DNA of 64,000 nucleotides, taken from SCGC-AAA076-P13 sp964613455 (lineage in GTDB: Bacteria > Pseudomonadota > Gammaproteobacteria > Magnimaribacterales > D2472). Both the position numbers and the translations under genes were made by a program. Below are positions 35,317 to 45,595 of the stretch, piece after piece. The notes under the pieces were generated by a model that was not told the origin of the DNA, searched no databases, and was given only the letters and a program-made list of their open reading frames with translations. The stretch covers positions 1 through 64,000 of the forward strand of contig CAZTGS010000001.1 of assembly GCA_964613455.1 (NCBI GenBank), written 5' to 3'. Every line of letters starts with the position of its first letter. Position 1 is the first letter of the stretch.

Positions 35317-36737
35317 TTTCTTTTATTTCCTATGTGAATTGCCTGATTATTGACAGCTAATGCTGCTTCATGAAGAGCTTCTGAAACAGTAGGATGGCTA
35401 AAGATTGTAAGTCCTAAATCTTCTGAACTTGCTCCAAATTCCATAGATATAAGTGCCTGCTGAACAATTTCAGCAGCAGAAGGACCAAAAACATGAACAC
35501 CTAAGATAGTATCTGTTTTTGCATCTGAAATTAATTTTACAAAACCAACCGATTGATCAACAGCAAGAGCTCTTCCACTAGCAGCAAAAGGGAATTTTCC
35601 AACTTTAAAGTCGATATCCTCAGATTTTAATTCTTCCTCATTCTTACCGACCCATGCTATCTCAGGATGAGTGTATATAACTGAAGGAACTAGATCATAA
35701 TTCATTTCTGCATGCTTTCCAGCAATCCTCTCTGCAACCATAATCCCTTCCTCGCTCCCTTTATGAGCGAGCATTGGGCCTCTTACAACATCACCAATTG
35801 CCCATATATTTGAAGCATTGGTTTGACAGTGATCGTCTACAAAAATAAAGCCTCTTTCATCTAAGTGAACACCAGAATCTTCAGAAAAAAGATTATGTGT
35901 ATTTGGTTTTCTGCCAACTGCTACGACAAGTTTTTCAAAGTCCATTTCTTCTGTTTTACCATTATTTTCATAAGAAATTTTTACAGAATTCTTTAAATTT
36001 TTTGATGATGTTAGACGACAGCCAAGTTTGATATCAAGACCTTGTTTTTTAAAGTCTTTTAATGACTCTTTTGCTATCTCTTTGTCAGCCATGAATAAAA
36101 AATCATCCATAGCTTCGATCACAGTAACTTTTGAGCCTAGTCTTGCCCACACACTTCCTAACTCCAAACCAATTACGCCGGCACCAACTACACCAAGTGT
36201 TTTCGGTACGGACTGAAAATCAAGAGCTCCGGTACTATCAACAATATTATTATTATCAAACTGAGCAGATTGTATTTCTATAGGTGATGAACCAGAAGCT
36301 ATAATGGTATTTTTTGAATCCACGATTTCTATTGAGCCGTCAGACTTGGTAACTTCAACTTTATTACCAGCAAGAACTTTTCCCCTTCCTGCAATTGGAG
36401 TAACTTTATTTGCAGCAAATAAACCACTTATTCCACCGGTAAGTTTTTGAACGATACCATTTTTTCTTTTCATCATGGCAGGAAGATCTAATTCAATATC
36501 TTTAATATTTATACCGTGATTTTCAAGATGTCCAGATGCTTCATAAAACCTATGTGAGGAATCTAGAAGAGCCTTAGATGGAATACAACCAACATTTAGA
36601 CATGTTCCACCGAAAACAGGACCACCTTTTTCATCAATATAATCTTCAATACAAGCAACATTTAAGCCTAATTGAGATGCTCTAATTGCAGCAACATAAC
36701 CTGCTGGACCACCGCCTATAACAACTACGTCATACAT
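35313..36737 (-). CDS. lpd: Dihydrolipoyl dehydrogenase (E3)
   Basis: 474 residues. FAD site VVIGGGPAGYVAAIRASQLG, redox disulfide GGTCLNVGCIPSKAL, NAD site GVVGAGVIGLELGSVW, WAIGDVV, and the interface His-Glu pair HPTVSEALHEAAL. It reoxidises the lipoyl groups of SucB. Its place between sucB and sucC suggests an E3 dedicated to the 2-oxoglutarate complex, though it may also serve pyruvate dehydrogenase and glycine cleavage. 12 nt after sucB, overlaps sucC by 4 nt. Confidence 0.97.
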   Translation of the reverse strand: MYDVVVIGGGPAGYVAAIRASQLGLNVACIEDYIDEKGGPVFGGTCLNVGCIPSKALLDSSHRFYEASGHLENHGINIKDIELDLPAMMKRKNGIVQKLTGGISGLFAANKVTPIAGRGKVLAGNKVEVTKSDGSIEIVDSKNTIIASGSSPIEIQSAQFDNNNIVDSTGALDFQSVPKTLGVVGAGVIGLELGSVWARLGSKVTVIEAMDDFLFMADKEIAKESLKDFKKQGLDIKLGCRLTSSKNLKNSVKISYENNGKTEEMDFEKLVVAVGRKPNTHNLFSEDSGVHLDERGFIFVDDHCQTNASNIWAIGDVVRGPMLAHKGSEEGIMVAERIAGKHAEMNYDLVPSVIYTHPEIAWVGKNEEELKSEDIDFKVGKFPFAASGRALAVDQSVGFVKLISDAKTDTILGVHVFGPSAAEIVQQALISMEFGASSEDLGLTIFSHPTVSEALHEAALAVNNQAIHIGNKRK

Positions 36738-36749
36738 AATCTTTATAAC

Positions 36750-37958
36750 CTATAAATTTAATAATAATCTTTCTGGAGATTCTAACTGCTCCTTGATTGA
36801 AACTAAAAACCTAACCGCTTCTTTTCCATCAAGTAATCTGTGGTCGTAGCTCATAGCTAAGTACATCATCGGCCTAATAACCACCTGACCATCAATTGCA
36901 ACAGGTCTATCTTTAATTGAATGCATTCCTAAAATAGCTGTTTGTGGAGCATTTAATATTGGTGTTGATAGCAACGATCCGAATACTCCACCATTTGAGA
37001 TGGTAAACGTTCCTCCTTGCATCTCTTCGATCGATAATTTTCCATCTCTAGCTTTTTCAGAGTAACCAAGTATAGATTTTTCAAGATCTGGGAGAGATTT
37101 TGTATCAGCGTCCTTTATAACAGGAACGACAAGACCTCTTTCTGTAGAAACAGCTACACCAATATCCTGATATCCATGATACACAACATCAGATCCATCA
37201 ATTGATGCATTTACAAGAGGTGATTTTTTAAGAGCTTGAACTGCTGCAATAACAAAGAAACCCATAAATCCTAATTTTACACCGTGCTGTTTTTCAAACT
37301 CCTGACCATACTTTGACCTAAGCTCTTTTATTGGAAGCATATCAACTTCGTTGAAAGTAGTTAGCATTGCTGTCTCTTGCTGCACAGCTACAAGTCTATT
37401 TGCAATAGTACTTCTAAGACGTGACATTGGGACTCTTTTTTCTGGCCTGTTTCCTAGATTTGCTGGTGGTTGCAACATAGTGCTTTTTGGTTTTGAATCT
37501 TCAAGATGATTTATTACATCGGCTTTTGTAACACGATCATCTTTACCTGAAGACTTAATTGTATCAATATCTAAGTTATTCTCAGTAATCATTTTTTTAG
37601 CAGCTGGACCCAACTTACTATTATTTGTCTTAGGTTTTTTATCTTCTTTATTATCTATTTTTTCTTCACTAGAATCTTTTGTATCTTCATTTAAGTTTTT
37701 AGTTTCTACTACATCAGAACTTCCTTCAGAAAATTCACCTATAATCTCAGCACTATTTACGACTTCGCCCTCATTTTTGATGATTTTTATCAAGGTGCCA
37801 TCTATTGGTGCTACAACTTCTAGTACAACTTTATCTGTCTCTATTTCAGCTATAACTTCATCCTGACTTACATTCTCGCCTTCTTTTTTTAGCCAATTAG
37901 CTACCGTTCCATCTGCAACAGACTCTGGAAAAGTTGGCGATTTTATTTCTATTGTCAT
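36750..37958 (-). CDS. sucB: 2-oxoglutarate dehydrogenase E2 (dihydrolipoyl succinyltransferase)
   Basis: 402 residues. One lipoyl domain (about 1-78) with the lipoylated Lys in EIETDKVVLEV; a charged linker (about 85-112); the E3-binding domain (LGPAAKKMITENN...TKADVINHL); and the catalytic domain with RVPMSRLRSTIANRL, TISNGGVFGS and the active-site SYDHRLLDGKEA. It transfers the succinyl group to CoA. Located between sucA (7-nt gap) and lpd. Confidence 0.98.
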   Translation of the reverse strand: MTIEIKSPTFPESVADGTVANWLKKEGENVSQDEVIAEIETDKVVLEVVAPIDGTLIKIIKNEGEVVNSAEIIGEFSEGSSDVVETKNLNEDTKDSSEEKIDNKEDKKPKTNNSKLGPAAKKMITENNLDIDTIKSSGKDDRVTKADVINHLEDSKPKSTMLQPPANLGNRPEKRVPMSRLRSTIANRLVAVQQETAMLTTFNEVDMLPIKELRSKYGQEFEKQHGVKLGFMGFFVIAAVQALKKSPLVNASIDGSDVVYHGYQDIGVAVSTERGLVVPVIKDADTKSLPDLEKSILGYSEKARDGKLSIEEMQGGTFTISNGGVFGSLLSTPILNAPQTAILGMHSIKDRPVAIDGQVVIRPMMYLAMSYDHRLLDGKEAVRFLVSIKEQLESPERLLLNL

Positions 37959-37965
37959 AATTTAC

Positions 37966-40770
37966 CTATTGTAACGCTTCTTCGACCAATTCAGCTTGTT
38001 GCTTTAGATGTAATTTCATCATTCCAACAGCTGGTGCGGCGGCGGCAGGTCTACTCACTAAATTTATCTGTTTTTTATCTTCAAACCTATCTAAAACTCT
38101 TTGTATTCTGTGTCTGTGACTAAACCATGCGCCCTGATTTGATGGTTCTTCTTGACACCAGACAACCTCTTTTATATTTTTGTACTTTGCAATTATTTGC
38201 TCAAGGTCATCATATGGAAATGGGTACAATTGTTCAATCCTAACTAAAGCAATATTAGACTTTTTATTAAGATTTCTTTGCTCTTGCAAGTCATAAAAAA
38301 CTTTTCCAGAGCAAAGAATAATTTTGGAGACTTTCGATTTATTTTTTAATTCATCATCAATAACGCATTTGAAAGAACCTTCTACCAAATCATCAATAGT
38401 TGATACAGCTTTTGGATTTCTTAATAAACTTTTTGGAGATATAACTATTAATGGGGTTCTCATTTTCCTAATAGCTTGTCTTCTTAGTAGATGAAAGATT
38501 TGAGATGGCGAACTTGGAACACATACCTGAATATTCTCAGATGCACATAATTGAAGAAATCTTTCTATTCGAGCACTACTATGCTCAGGACCTTGGCCTT
38601 CATAACCATGAGGAAGTAACATTACCAAGCCAGAAAGTCGCTCCCATTTATGTTGAGCAGAAACTATAAATTGATCGATTACAACCTGAGCTCCATTAAC
38701 AAAATCACCAAATTGAGCCTCCCATATAGCAAGACCAGTTGGCCATGTTGCAGAATAGCCATACTCAAAACCTAAAACAGCTTCCTCTGAAAGTAATGAA
38801 TCATAGATATCAAACCTTGTATTATTTGATTTAGCAATTTTTGATAATGGAATATAGCCCTCTCCATTTTCCTTATCAAAAACACAAGCATGCCTATGAG
38901 AAAATGTTCCTCTGCGAACATCTTGCCCAGTAATTCTTATGGGATAATTTTCAGATAGGAGAGATGCATATGCCATATTTTCAGCAAAACCCCAATTAAT
39001 TTCGAGCCCTCCTCCGTTCATTTTTCTTCTGTCATCAAAAATTTTTGTAGCCTGTGTACCTAATTTAAATGATTTAGGCACTTCACATATTTGAGATCCA
39101 AGTTCATTAAACTGTTTTTTGTTAAATGTTGTATCTACCTTTGGCCACCAAAGAACATTTAGATAATCATTCCAATCAAACCATAGAGAATCATTAGGGT
39201 TAGAAGATACATTTTTAGCAACAGAAATACCACTTTCCAAAGAATTTCTATAAGTAGATTTTATTTCTGCGGCTTCTTCTTTAGTTAAGTGCCCTTCTTC
39301 TATTAATATCTCTTGATATTGATTTAAAACCGGAGGATGAGTTGCTATCTTCTTATACATTAAAGGCTGTGTTGCCGATGGATCATCGGCCTCATTATGA
39401 CCTCTTCTTCTGTAGCAAAATAAATCTATAACAATATCTTTATTAAATTTATTTCTATACTTAGTAGCTATCTTGACGGCATTAACAACCATCTCAGGAT
39501 GATCACCATTAACATGAATAACTGGGGCCTGTATCATTTTTGCAACATCGGTAGAATAATCTGTAGATCTGGCATCATTCTTGTTACTTGTAGTAAAACC
39601 GATTTGATTATTAACTACTATATGGATAGTTCCTCCAACATTGAATCCTCTTGTCTGTGACATTTGCAGGGATTCCATAACAACACCCTGTCCAGAGAAT
39701 GCTGCATCGCCGTGAAGCAAAACAGGTATTACTTTTTTTCTTTTTTTATCACCTAGTCTATCTTGTCTAGCTCTGACAGAGCCCAGTACAACTGGGTCAA
39801 CGATCTCTAAGTGCGAAGGGTTGTTATTAAGCGAAACATGAACTTCTCCACCAGACGTCTCTATATTTGAAGAGAAGCCTAAGTGATATTTAACATCGCC
39901 AGTATTTGCTCCTTCTATTGTCCCCTTTTCATCAAAAGCTGAAAACAAATCATCGGGAAGTTTGCCAAGAACATTTACTAAAAGATTTAACCTTCCTCTG
40001 TGTGCCATGCCAAAGCATATTTGATTTGCACCTAGTGATCCGCATTCTTCAATTACTGAATCGATTAAAGGCACTAAAGCCTCAGAACCATCAACCCCAA
40101 AACGTTTCATTCCAGGATATTTTGCTGCTAAGTATTTTGCTAGACCTTCAGCAGAATTAAGTCTTTCATATATGTGTAATTTTTCATCTTTTGAAAACGT
40201 ATATTTTTCTAGCTTTGACTCGAATTTCTTCTGAAACCACCTTCTTTCATCGGAATCCATAATATAGTTATATTCAATTCCAATAGTGCCACAGTATATT
40301 CTTCTAAGATTCTCAAGAATATCTCTAAGAGATGATTTTGTTGTACCAGTTAAAAAAGTATCTGTGAAGAATTCTTTGTCTAAATCAGCTTCAGACAATC
40401 CATGAAATTCAATCTTGAGATCTTCAATAGGATTTCTGTCCATCATGCCTAATGGATCTAATTTTGCTTCTTGATGTCCACGATTTCTGTATGCCTGAAT
40501 AAGCCTAATGACTTGTCCCTGCCTTTCATCTACGATCTCTTCAACTAAACCTGAACCTCTGGACATATTTTTAAATTCATTAACAACAGATTGATGAGAG
40601 ACCTCTCCATTTGAGTTTGGTTGTGTTGGTAAGTTCTTAAAGAAATCTAACCATTCTTTTGAAAGGGATTCAGGTTGACTTAAATATGTTTCGTAAAGGG
40701 ATTCAAGGTAGTCAGCATGTCCTGCTGATACGTGAGAACTTCCCCAGAGTTCTTCCATTGTTTGTTTCAT
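37966..40770 (-). CDS. sucA: 2-oxoglutarate dehydrogenase E1
   Basis: 934 residues. N-terminal HEL segment (LWGSSHVSAGHADYLESLYE), then PGMKRFGVDGSEALVPL, GMAHRGRLNLLVNVLGK, thiamine-PP motif GDAAFSGQGVVMESLQMS through NNQIGFTT, RRGHNEADDPS, and C-terminal HGYEGQGPEHSSARIERFLQ. It decarboxylates 2-oxoglutarate and passes the succinyl group to SucB. Lies 15 nt after sdhB. Confidence 0.98.
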   Translation of the reverse strand: MKQTMEELWGSSHVSAGHADYLESLYETYLSQPESLSKEWLDFFKNLPTQPNSNGEVSHQSVVNEFKNMSRGSGLVEEIVDERQGQVIRLIQAYRNRGHQEAKLDPLGMMDRNPIEDLKIEFHGLSEADLDKEFFTDTFLTGTTKSSLRDILENLRRIYCGTIGIEYNYIMDSDERRWFQKKFESKLEKYTFSKDEKLHIYERLNSAEGLAKYLAAKYPGMKRFGVDGSEALVPLIDSVIEECGSLGANQICFGMAHRGRLNLLVNVLGKLPDDLFSAFDEKGTIEGANTGDVKYHLGFSSNIETSGGEVHVSLNNNPSHLEIVDPVVLGSVRARQDRLGDKKRKKVIPVLLHGDAAFSGQGVVMESLQMSQTRGFNVGGTIHIVVNNQIGFTTSNKNDARSTDYSTDVAKMIQAPVIHVNGDHPEMVVNAVKIATKYRNKFNKDIVIDLFCYRRRGHNEADDPSATQPLMYKKIATHPPVLNQYQEILIEEGHLTKEEAAEIKSTYRNSLESGISVAKNVSSNPNDSLWFDWNDYLNVLWWPKVDTTFNKKQFNELGSQICEVPKSFKLGTQATKIFDDRRKMNGGGLEINWGFAENMAYASLLSENYPIRITGQDVRRGTFSHRHACVFDKENGEGYIPLSKIAKSNNTRFDIYDSLLSEEAVLGFEYGYSATWPTGLAIWEAQFGDFVNGAQVVIDQFIVSAQHKWERLSGLVMLLPHGYEGQGPEHSSARIERFLQLCASENIQVCVPSSPSQIFHLLRRQAIRKMRTPLIVISPKSLLRNPKAVSTIDDLVEGSFKCVIDDELKNKSKVSKIILCSGKVFYDLQEQRNLNKKSNIALVRIEQLYPFPYDDLEQIIAKYKNIKEVVWCQEEPSNQGAWFSHRHRIQRVLDRFEDKKQINLVSRPAAAAPAVGMMKLHLKQQAELVEEALQ

Positions 40771-40785
40771 TTTTATCTATAATGT

Positions 40786-41532
40786 TTACTGGTGAGCTCC
40801 ATCAGATGTAATTATATTCTTCTTATTCTTTAAAAGCATTGATTTTATTTCACCAATTGCTTTATTTGGATTAAGTCCTTTTGGGCAAACGCTTACACAA
40901 TTCATAATGCCGTGACACCTATATACACTGAAAGGATCTGATAGCGCATCTAATCTTTCAGTAGTTTCTAAATCTCTTGTATCAGCTAAAAACCTATAAG
41001 CCTGAAGTAGAGCTGCGGGACCTACAAATTTATCAGGATTCCACCAAAATGAAGGACAGCTAGTTGAGCAACAAGCACAAAGAATACACTCATATAAACC
41101 ATCAAGTTTGTCTCTATCTTCTGGTGATTGAAGTCTTTCTTGCTCTGGTGCTGTAGTGTCGTTTTGTAAAAAGGGTTTTATTTTCTCGTACTGGGTATAA
41201 AACTCTGTCATATCAACAACCAGGTCCCGTATAACTGGTAATCCTGGAAGAGGTCTTAATTCAATTTTATTTCTTTTTATAACTTCAGATATTGGTGTAA
41301 TACAAGCTAATCCATTTTTACCATTGATGTTCATTCCATCTGATCCGCAAACACCCTCTCTACAAGATCTTCTATAAGAGATCGTCTCATCCTCTTCTTT
41401 TAAAAGATGAAGTAAGTCTAAAATCATAATATCTCTAGCAGGCTTATTTATCTTATATTTTTTCATATATGGAAATTTATCCTGTTCAGGATTATATCTA
41501 TACATACTCACTTCTATTTTATTTCCTAACAC
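40786..41532 (-). CDS. sdhB: Succinate dehydrogenase iron-sulfur subunit
   Basis: 248 residues. [2Fe-2S] ligands in SCREGVCGSDGMNINGK..AC; [4Fe-4S] and [3Fe-4S] ligands in CILCACCSTSCPSFWW and CHGIMNCVSVCPKGLNP. It carries electrons from SdhA to quinone. The start is GTG at 41532, directly after the sdhA stop; a GAGGA ribosome site lies 8 nt before it inside the sdhA end, which supports GTG over the ATG ten codons later. Confidence 0.97.
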   Translation of the reverse strand: MLGNKIEVSMYRYNPEQDKFPYMKKYKINKPARDIMILDLLHLLKEEDETISYRRSCREGVCGSDGMNINGKNGLACITPISEVIKRNKIELRPLPGLPVIRDLVVDMTEFYTQYEKIKPFLQNDTTAPEQERLQSPEDRDKLDGLYECILCACCSTSCPSFWWNPDKFVGPAALLQAYRFLADTRDLETTERLDALSDPFSVYRCHGIMNCVSVCPKGLNPNKAIGEIKSMLLKNKKNIITSDGAHQ

Positions 41533-43320
41533 TTAATAAGTCCTCACAACTGGAGGGAAAGCTTCGACCTGTTTAGGTTCAAAGTTAACCTCTCTTTTAG
41601 AAACTTTTTTTGATATCGGATCGTATAACGAATGACATAACCAATTTTCATCATCTCTATCTGGAAAGTCATCTCTGGCATGAGCGCCTCGACTTTCATT
41701 TCTCTCAAAAGCTGATATTGCAGTTGCTTCAGCTACTTCAAAAAGATTTTGGAGTTCGATAGCTTCAACTCTACTGGTATTAAAGGCGTCACTTTTATCT
41801 TTTAAGTGAAGATTCTGAACTTTTTCTCTAATTTCAGTTAATTCTGTGAGTCCTTTTTCCATAAAATCTCCTCTTCTAAAAACTCCAAAATAATTTTGCA
41901 TACATTCTTGGAGTTCTCTTTTTACAGTTGCAGTTTCATAACCACTGTTAGATTCATTAAGGTAATTAAGTCTTTCGAGAGATGCGTTAATATCTTCTTT
42001 GGTTGCGGAGGCAACTCCTCCTCCTGATTTTAATTCTTTTTCTATATGCATTCCTGTTGCTCTTCCAAAAACAACAAGATCTAAAAGAGAATTACCACCC
42101 AATCTATTTGCTCCATGAACTGATACACAGGCCGCCTCTCCAGCGGCATAAAGCCCAGGAACTATTGAATCAATATTATTAATTCTGTTAAAAGCTTGGC
42201 CATTTACATTTGTAGGCGTACCTCCCATCATGTAATGACAGGTTGGAACTACTGGAATTGGTTCGTATATCGGGTCTACGTGAGCAAACGTTTTAGATAA
42301 CTCGCAAATGCCAGGCAGTTTTGAATTTAAAACATCAGCACCTAAATGATCCATCTTTAAGAAAATATGATCTTTATTTTCCCCACATCCCCTTCCTTCA
42401 AGAATTTCTAAGACCATTGATCTTGCTACGACGTCTCTTCCTGCTAAGTCTTTAACATTTGGAGCATATCTTTCCATAAATCTTTCGCCATCTTTGTTAA
42501 TAAGATACCCGCCTTCACCTCTGCATCCTTCAGTAACTAGAGATCCGGCTCCATAAATACCCGTAGGATGAAATTGCCACATCTCCATATCTTGTGCTGG
42601 GAATCCAGCTCTTAATGTCATTGCTAAACCATCACCTGTATTGATAAGAGCATTTGTTGTTGATGCATATATCCTTCCAGCACCGCCTGTTGCCATAACA
42701 GTTGCTTGAGCTTTTAAGTACGCAACTTCCCCGTACTCTATAGAGAATGCAATTACACCAGTTACTTCATTCTTGCTATTCTTTACAACATCTACAGCAA
42801 ACCATTCATTTAAAAAATTTGTGCCTTCTTTTACGTTGTTTTGATAAAGAGTATGAAGTAGTGCGTGCCCTGTTCTATCTGCAGCAGCACACGTTCTTGC
42901 TGCTTGACCACCTTTACCAAAGTCTTTAGATTGTCCACCAAATGGTCTTTGATATATTCTGCCGTTTTCAAATCTAGAAAATGGAAGCCCCATATGTTCC
43001 AACTCAAAAACAGCCTTTGGACCTTCAGAACATAAATATTCAATAGCATCTTGATCTCCAATGAAATCTGCACCTTTGACGGTATCGTACATATGCCATC
43101 TCCAATCATCATCAGGATCGGCACTTGCTATCGCGCAAGTAATTCCACCTTGAGCGGATACTGTATGAGATCTGGTAGGAAAAACTTTGGACACAACTGC
43201 AGTTTTAAGACCAGATTTAGCTAGCTCTAACGAGGCTCTCATTCCTGAGCCGCCCCCACCAACAATTAATGCATCAAACTCGATAGTTTTTATATTATCT
43301 GTAAATATACTATTGTTCAT
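41533..43320 (-). CDS. sdhA: Succinate dehydrogenase flavoprotein subunit
   Basis: 595 residues. FAD site ALIVGGGGSGMRASLELAKSG, the flavin-linked His in FPTRSHTVSAQGG, substrate-site HPTGIYGAG and TEGCRGEGGYLIN with catalytic Arg, RMEGRG-like loop, and HGANRLGGNSLLDLVVFG. It oxidises succinate to fumarate at the inner face of the cytoplasmic membrane. Ribosome site AAGGGA before the ATG; 44 nt separate it from sdhD. Confidence 0.98.
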   Translation of the reverse strand: MNNSIFTDNIKTIEFDALIVGGGGSGMRASLELAKSGLKTAVVSKVFPTRSHTVSAQGGITCAIASADPDDDWRWHMYDTVKGADFIGDQDAIEYLCSEGPKAVFELEHMGLPFSRFENGRIYQRPFGGQSKDFGKGGQAARTCAAADRTGHALLHTLYQNNVKEGTNFLNEWFAVDVVKNSKNEVTGVIAFSIEYGEVAYLKAQATVMATGGAGRIYASTTNALINTGDGLAMTLRAGFPAQDMEMWQFHPTGIYGAGSLVTEGCRGEGGYLINKDGERFMERYAPNVKDLAGRDVVARSMVLEILEGRGCGENKDHIFLKMDHLGADVLNSKLPGICELSKTFAHVDPIYEPIPVVPTCHYMMGGTPTNVNGQAFNRINNIDSIVPGLYAAGEAACVSVHGANRLGGNSLLDLVVFGRATGMHIEKELKSGGGVASATKEDINASLERLNYLNESNSGYETATVKRELQECMQNYFGVFRRGDFMEKGLTELTEIREKVQNLHLKDKSDAFNTSRVEAIELQNLFEVAEATAISAFERNESRGAHARDDFPDRDDENWLCHSLYDPISKKVSKREVNFEPKQVEAFPPVVRTY

Positions 43321-43364
43321 TTATCCCTTTATTAGTGTGCATTATAATTAATTATAAATTATAA

Positions 43365-43727
43365 CTATAACCATATCATATATAGAATAGCTATTAAATA
43401 TAGTGAGCCCAAAAATATGAATATGAAATAATATAAATTCCTAATAATATTAGCGCTCTTAGCTACTGATTTGTTTAGAAAGCCCAAAGTTCTGGTGGTT
43501 AAATAATCTGTCCCTACAGTCCATAGGCCAATAAAAGCATGCAATATTATTAAAATACTTACTAAGCTTGTAAAAATACGCATTTGAAAAGACAAGATGA
43601 ACATAGTCCATTCAAAGTAGCTAATATCTCCACTAAGGGTGAGAAAATAATAAAAGAGATAAGCTACATAAGTCAGTATTACTAAAGAGCTATATCGCTG
43701 CGCATACCAAATTAAAGAACCTTTCAT
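43365..43727 (-). CDS. sdhD: Succinate dehydrogenase membrane anchor SdhD
   Basis: 120 residues with three membrane helices. HAFIGLWTVGTDYL corresponds to the haem-ligand His and quinone-site Tyr of E. coli SdhD (HAWIGMWQVLTDY). It anchors the SdhAB head and, with SdhC, binds haem b and ubiquinone. Overlaps sdhC by 4 nt (ATGA). Confidence 0.92.
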   Translation of the reverse strand: MKGSLIWYAQRYSSLVILTYVAYLFYYFLTLSGDISYFEWTMFILSFQMRIFTSLVSILIILHAFIGLWTVGTDYLTTRTLGFLNKSVAKSANIIRNLYYFIFIFLGSLYLIAILYMIWL

Positions 43728-44107
43728 AAATATAATAAGAAAAATAAACCTATCGAGGTTAATGACCAGATGACTAAGACAGAAATGGAAGAGTAATAAG
43801 ATCCAACTAAAGTTTCACCAAGATGAAAAAAATCCATAATCAAGTGCCTTACTCCAGTTAGTATGTGATACCAAAGAACTAAGAAACTAAAGAGAACAAA
43901 AATAGAAAAAAAAGAAATCTCACCTAAGCTTAGATGGAGATTATCGTAACTAGATTTACTTGAAGTGGAAAGATATAAAAGACCTATAAAAAGTGGCAAA
44001 CTGATAAAAAAAATATACATGCCTGATAATCTATGAGTAATAGAAGAAAATGCCGACATAGGCAGTTTAATTTTTGTTAAATCTATATATACAGGTCTTT
44101 GATTCAT
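43724..44107 (-). CDS. sdhC: Succinate dehydrogenase cytochrome b556 subunit SdhC
   Basis: 127 residues, three membrane helices. The N-terminal RPVYIDLTKIKLPMSAFSSI and THRLSGMYIF contain the quinone-site Ser and Arg, and HILTGVRHLIMDF contains the haem-ligand His. First gene of the nine-gene unit sdhCDAB-sucAB-lpd-sucCD. It has no obvious ribosome site; a TATAAT about 50 nt upstream is the likely -10 box. Confidence 0.94.
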   Translation of the reverse strand: MNQRPVYIDLTKIKLPMSAFSSITHRLSGMYIFFISLPLFIGLLYLSTSSKSSYDNLHLSLGEISFFSIFVLFSFLVLWYHILTGVRHLIMDFFHLGETLVGSYYSSISVLVIWSLTSIGLFFLLYL

Positions 44108-44153
44108 TATTTTTAATGAGACAAATGTCTATTCGTTTGTGCAGTTAAGGCGA

Positions 44154-44159
44154 ATTATA
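44154..44159 (-). promoter_or_regulatory. Candidate -10 box of the sdh-suc operon
   Basis: TATAAT on the minus strand in the 88-nt gap between sdhC and der predicts +1 near 44147 and a 40-nt leader. The -35 region (AGAATG at a 17-nt spacing) is poor, so an activator may be needed. Confidence 0.45.
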
Positions 44160-44195
44160 CAGCACATTTCAGAAGTCATTCTTAAATAACTTAGA

Positions 44196-45581
44196 TTACT
44201 TTTTGTTTTTTTTAACATGCTTTATAAGTCTCTGTTTTTTCTTTATTTGTCTATCAGAAAGCTTATTGACCTTGGATTCATATGGATTTTCAGCTTTTCT
44301 AAATATCAGTCTCAACTGAATACTATCAAGCTTCAGAGCAGTTCTAAAAGAATTTTCTAAATATTTCTTATAGTTTTTTGGTATTTTTTTATCCTGATTA
44401 GAATGAATAACAAAAGTTGTAGGATTTATTCCTCCAAAATGTACATGCTTTAATTTTAACTGCCTTCCTCCTACTGATGGTGGCGCACTTTGTTCAATAA
44501 ATTTATTCAATAATTTGTTTAATGAAGAAGTAGTGTAGTTTTGTTGAGCTCTTTCAATTAACCCGTTGGTTATTCTAAATAATCTTTTAAAGCCCAAGCC
44601 TTTAATTCCAGATATTTCTAACTTAATAAAATCAGAAACAAAATTAGATTGAGCTCTTTTTGTTTCATAGATGTCATCCTTTTCTTTTTTTGATAGTAGA
44701 TCTATTTTATTTAGCGCTATAAGGATGGGCTTACCCATTTCACAAACCATATTAATAATTTTTAAGTCTTGATCTACTATTCCCTGTTCTGAATCACAAA
44801 TAAAAATAACTACATCACACTCCTCTACGGAATGCATAGCTCTAACATATGAAAAATATTCAATCTTATGACTATTTCTATAACCCTTTCTTATCCCTGC
44901 TGTATCTATAAAAACAAAATCGCTGCCATCAACTGAAAAAGGAATACTAATCGCATCTATGGTGGTTCCAGCAATTTCAGAAACAATTAGTCTATCTTCA
45001 TTAATAAATTTATTTATAAAAGTAGACTTTCCTGCATTTGGTCTGCCAAGAACAGCTATTTTTTTTCCTTCTGGGAGTTCATACTTCTCATCTGGTAAAG
45101 ATTCTTTTATAAATGTTCTTAGATCTACTATGTTTCTTGAGTGTTCTGCGCTAATTTCGAAATATTCATTAATGCCCTTTTTTATAAGATCTTCTATTAG
45201 GATTGAATCTGAGTTTTTATCAATCTTATTTATTACAGTAATGAATTTTTTATTTAGCTTTCTTAACCTAGTCAATATATCTAAGTCTTCTTTGATAAGA
45301 TTTTCTGATCCATCTAATAAAAAAATTATAAGACTAGATTCTTCTGCAGCAATCCATGCTTGTTCAGCTATATCTTCTTTTAATATGGTGTCGTCTTGAG
45401 CTATACCACCAGTATCTATGATAAGACTTTTTTGGTCGCCGAAAGTTATATACCCATAATTTCTATCTTTGGTTAAGCCAGAGAAGTTAGATACTATTGC
45501 TTTTCGAGATCTTGTTAGCTTATTAAATAATGTTGATTTACCAACATTAGGTCTTCCTATAATTGCAATTGAAGTAAACAT
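44196..45581 (-). CDS. der: Ribosome-assembly GTPase Der (EngA)
   Basis: 461 residues with the family's two tandem GTPase domains: GRPNVGKSTLFN with NKID (first) and GRPNAGKSTFIN with NKIDLL (second), each with a DT(G/A)G(I/G) switch (IDTGGI and IDTAGI). A KH-like domain follows and the tail is Lys-rich (KKKQRLIKHVKKNKK). It acts in 50S ribosomal subunit maturation. 14 nt after bamB, the same order as in E. coli. Confidence 0.98.
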   Translation of the reverse strand: MFTSIAIIGRPNVGKSTLFNKLTRSRKAIVSNFSGLTKDRNYGYITFGDQKSLIIDTGGIAQDDTILKEDIAEQAWIAAEESSLIIFLLDGSENLIKEDLDILTRLRKLNKKFITVINKIDKNSDSILIEDLIKKGINEYFEISAEHSRNIVDLRTFIKESLPDEKYELPEGKKIAVLGRPNAGKSTFINKFINEDRLIVSEIAGTTIDAISIPFSVDGSDFVFIDTAGIRKGYRNSHKIEYFSYVRAMHSVEECDVVIFICDSEQGIVDQDLKIINMVCEMGKPILIALNKIDLLSKKEKDDIYETKRAQSNFVSDFIKLEISGIKGLGFKRLFRITNGLIERAQQNYTTSSLNKLLNKFIEQSAPPSVGGRQLKLKHVHFGGINPTTFVIHSNQDKKIPKNYKKYLENSFRTALKLDSIQLRLIFRKAENPYESKVNKLSDRQIKKKQRLIKHVKKNKK

Positions 45582-45595
45582 TATTAATTATCATT

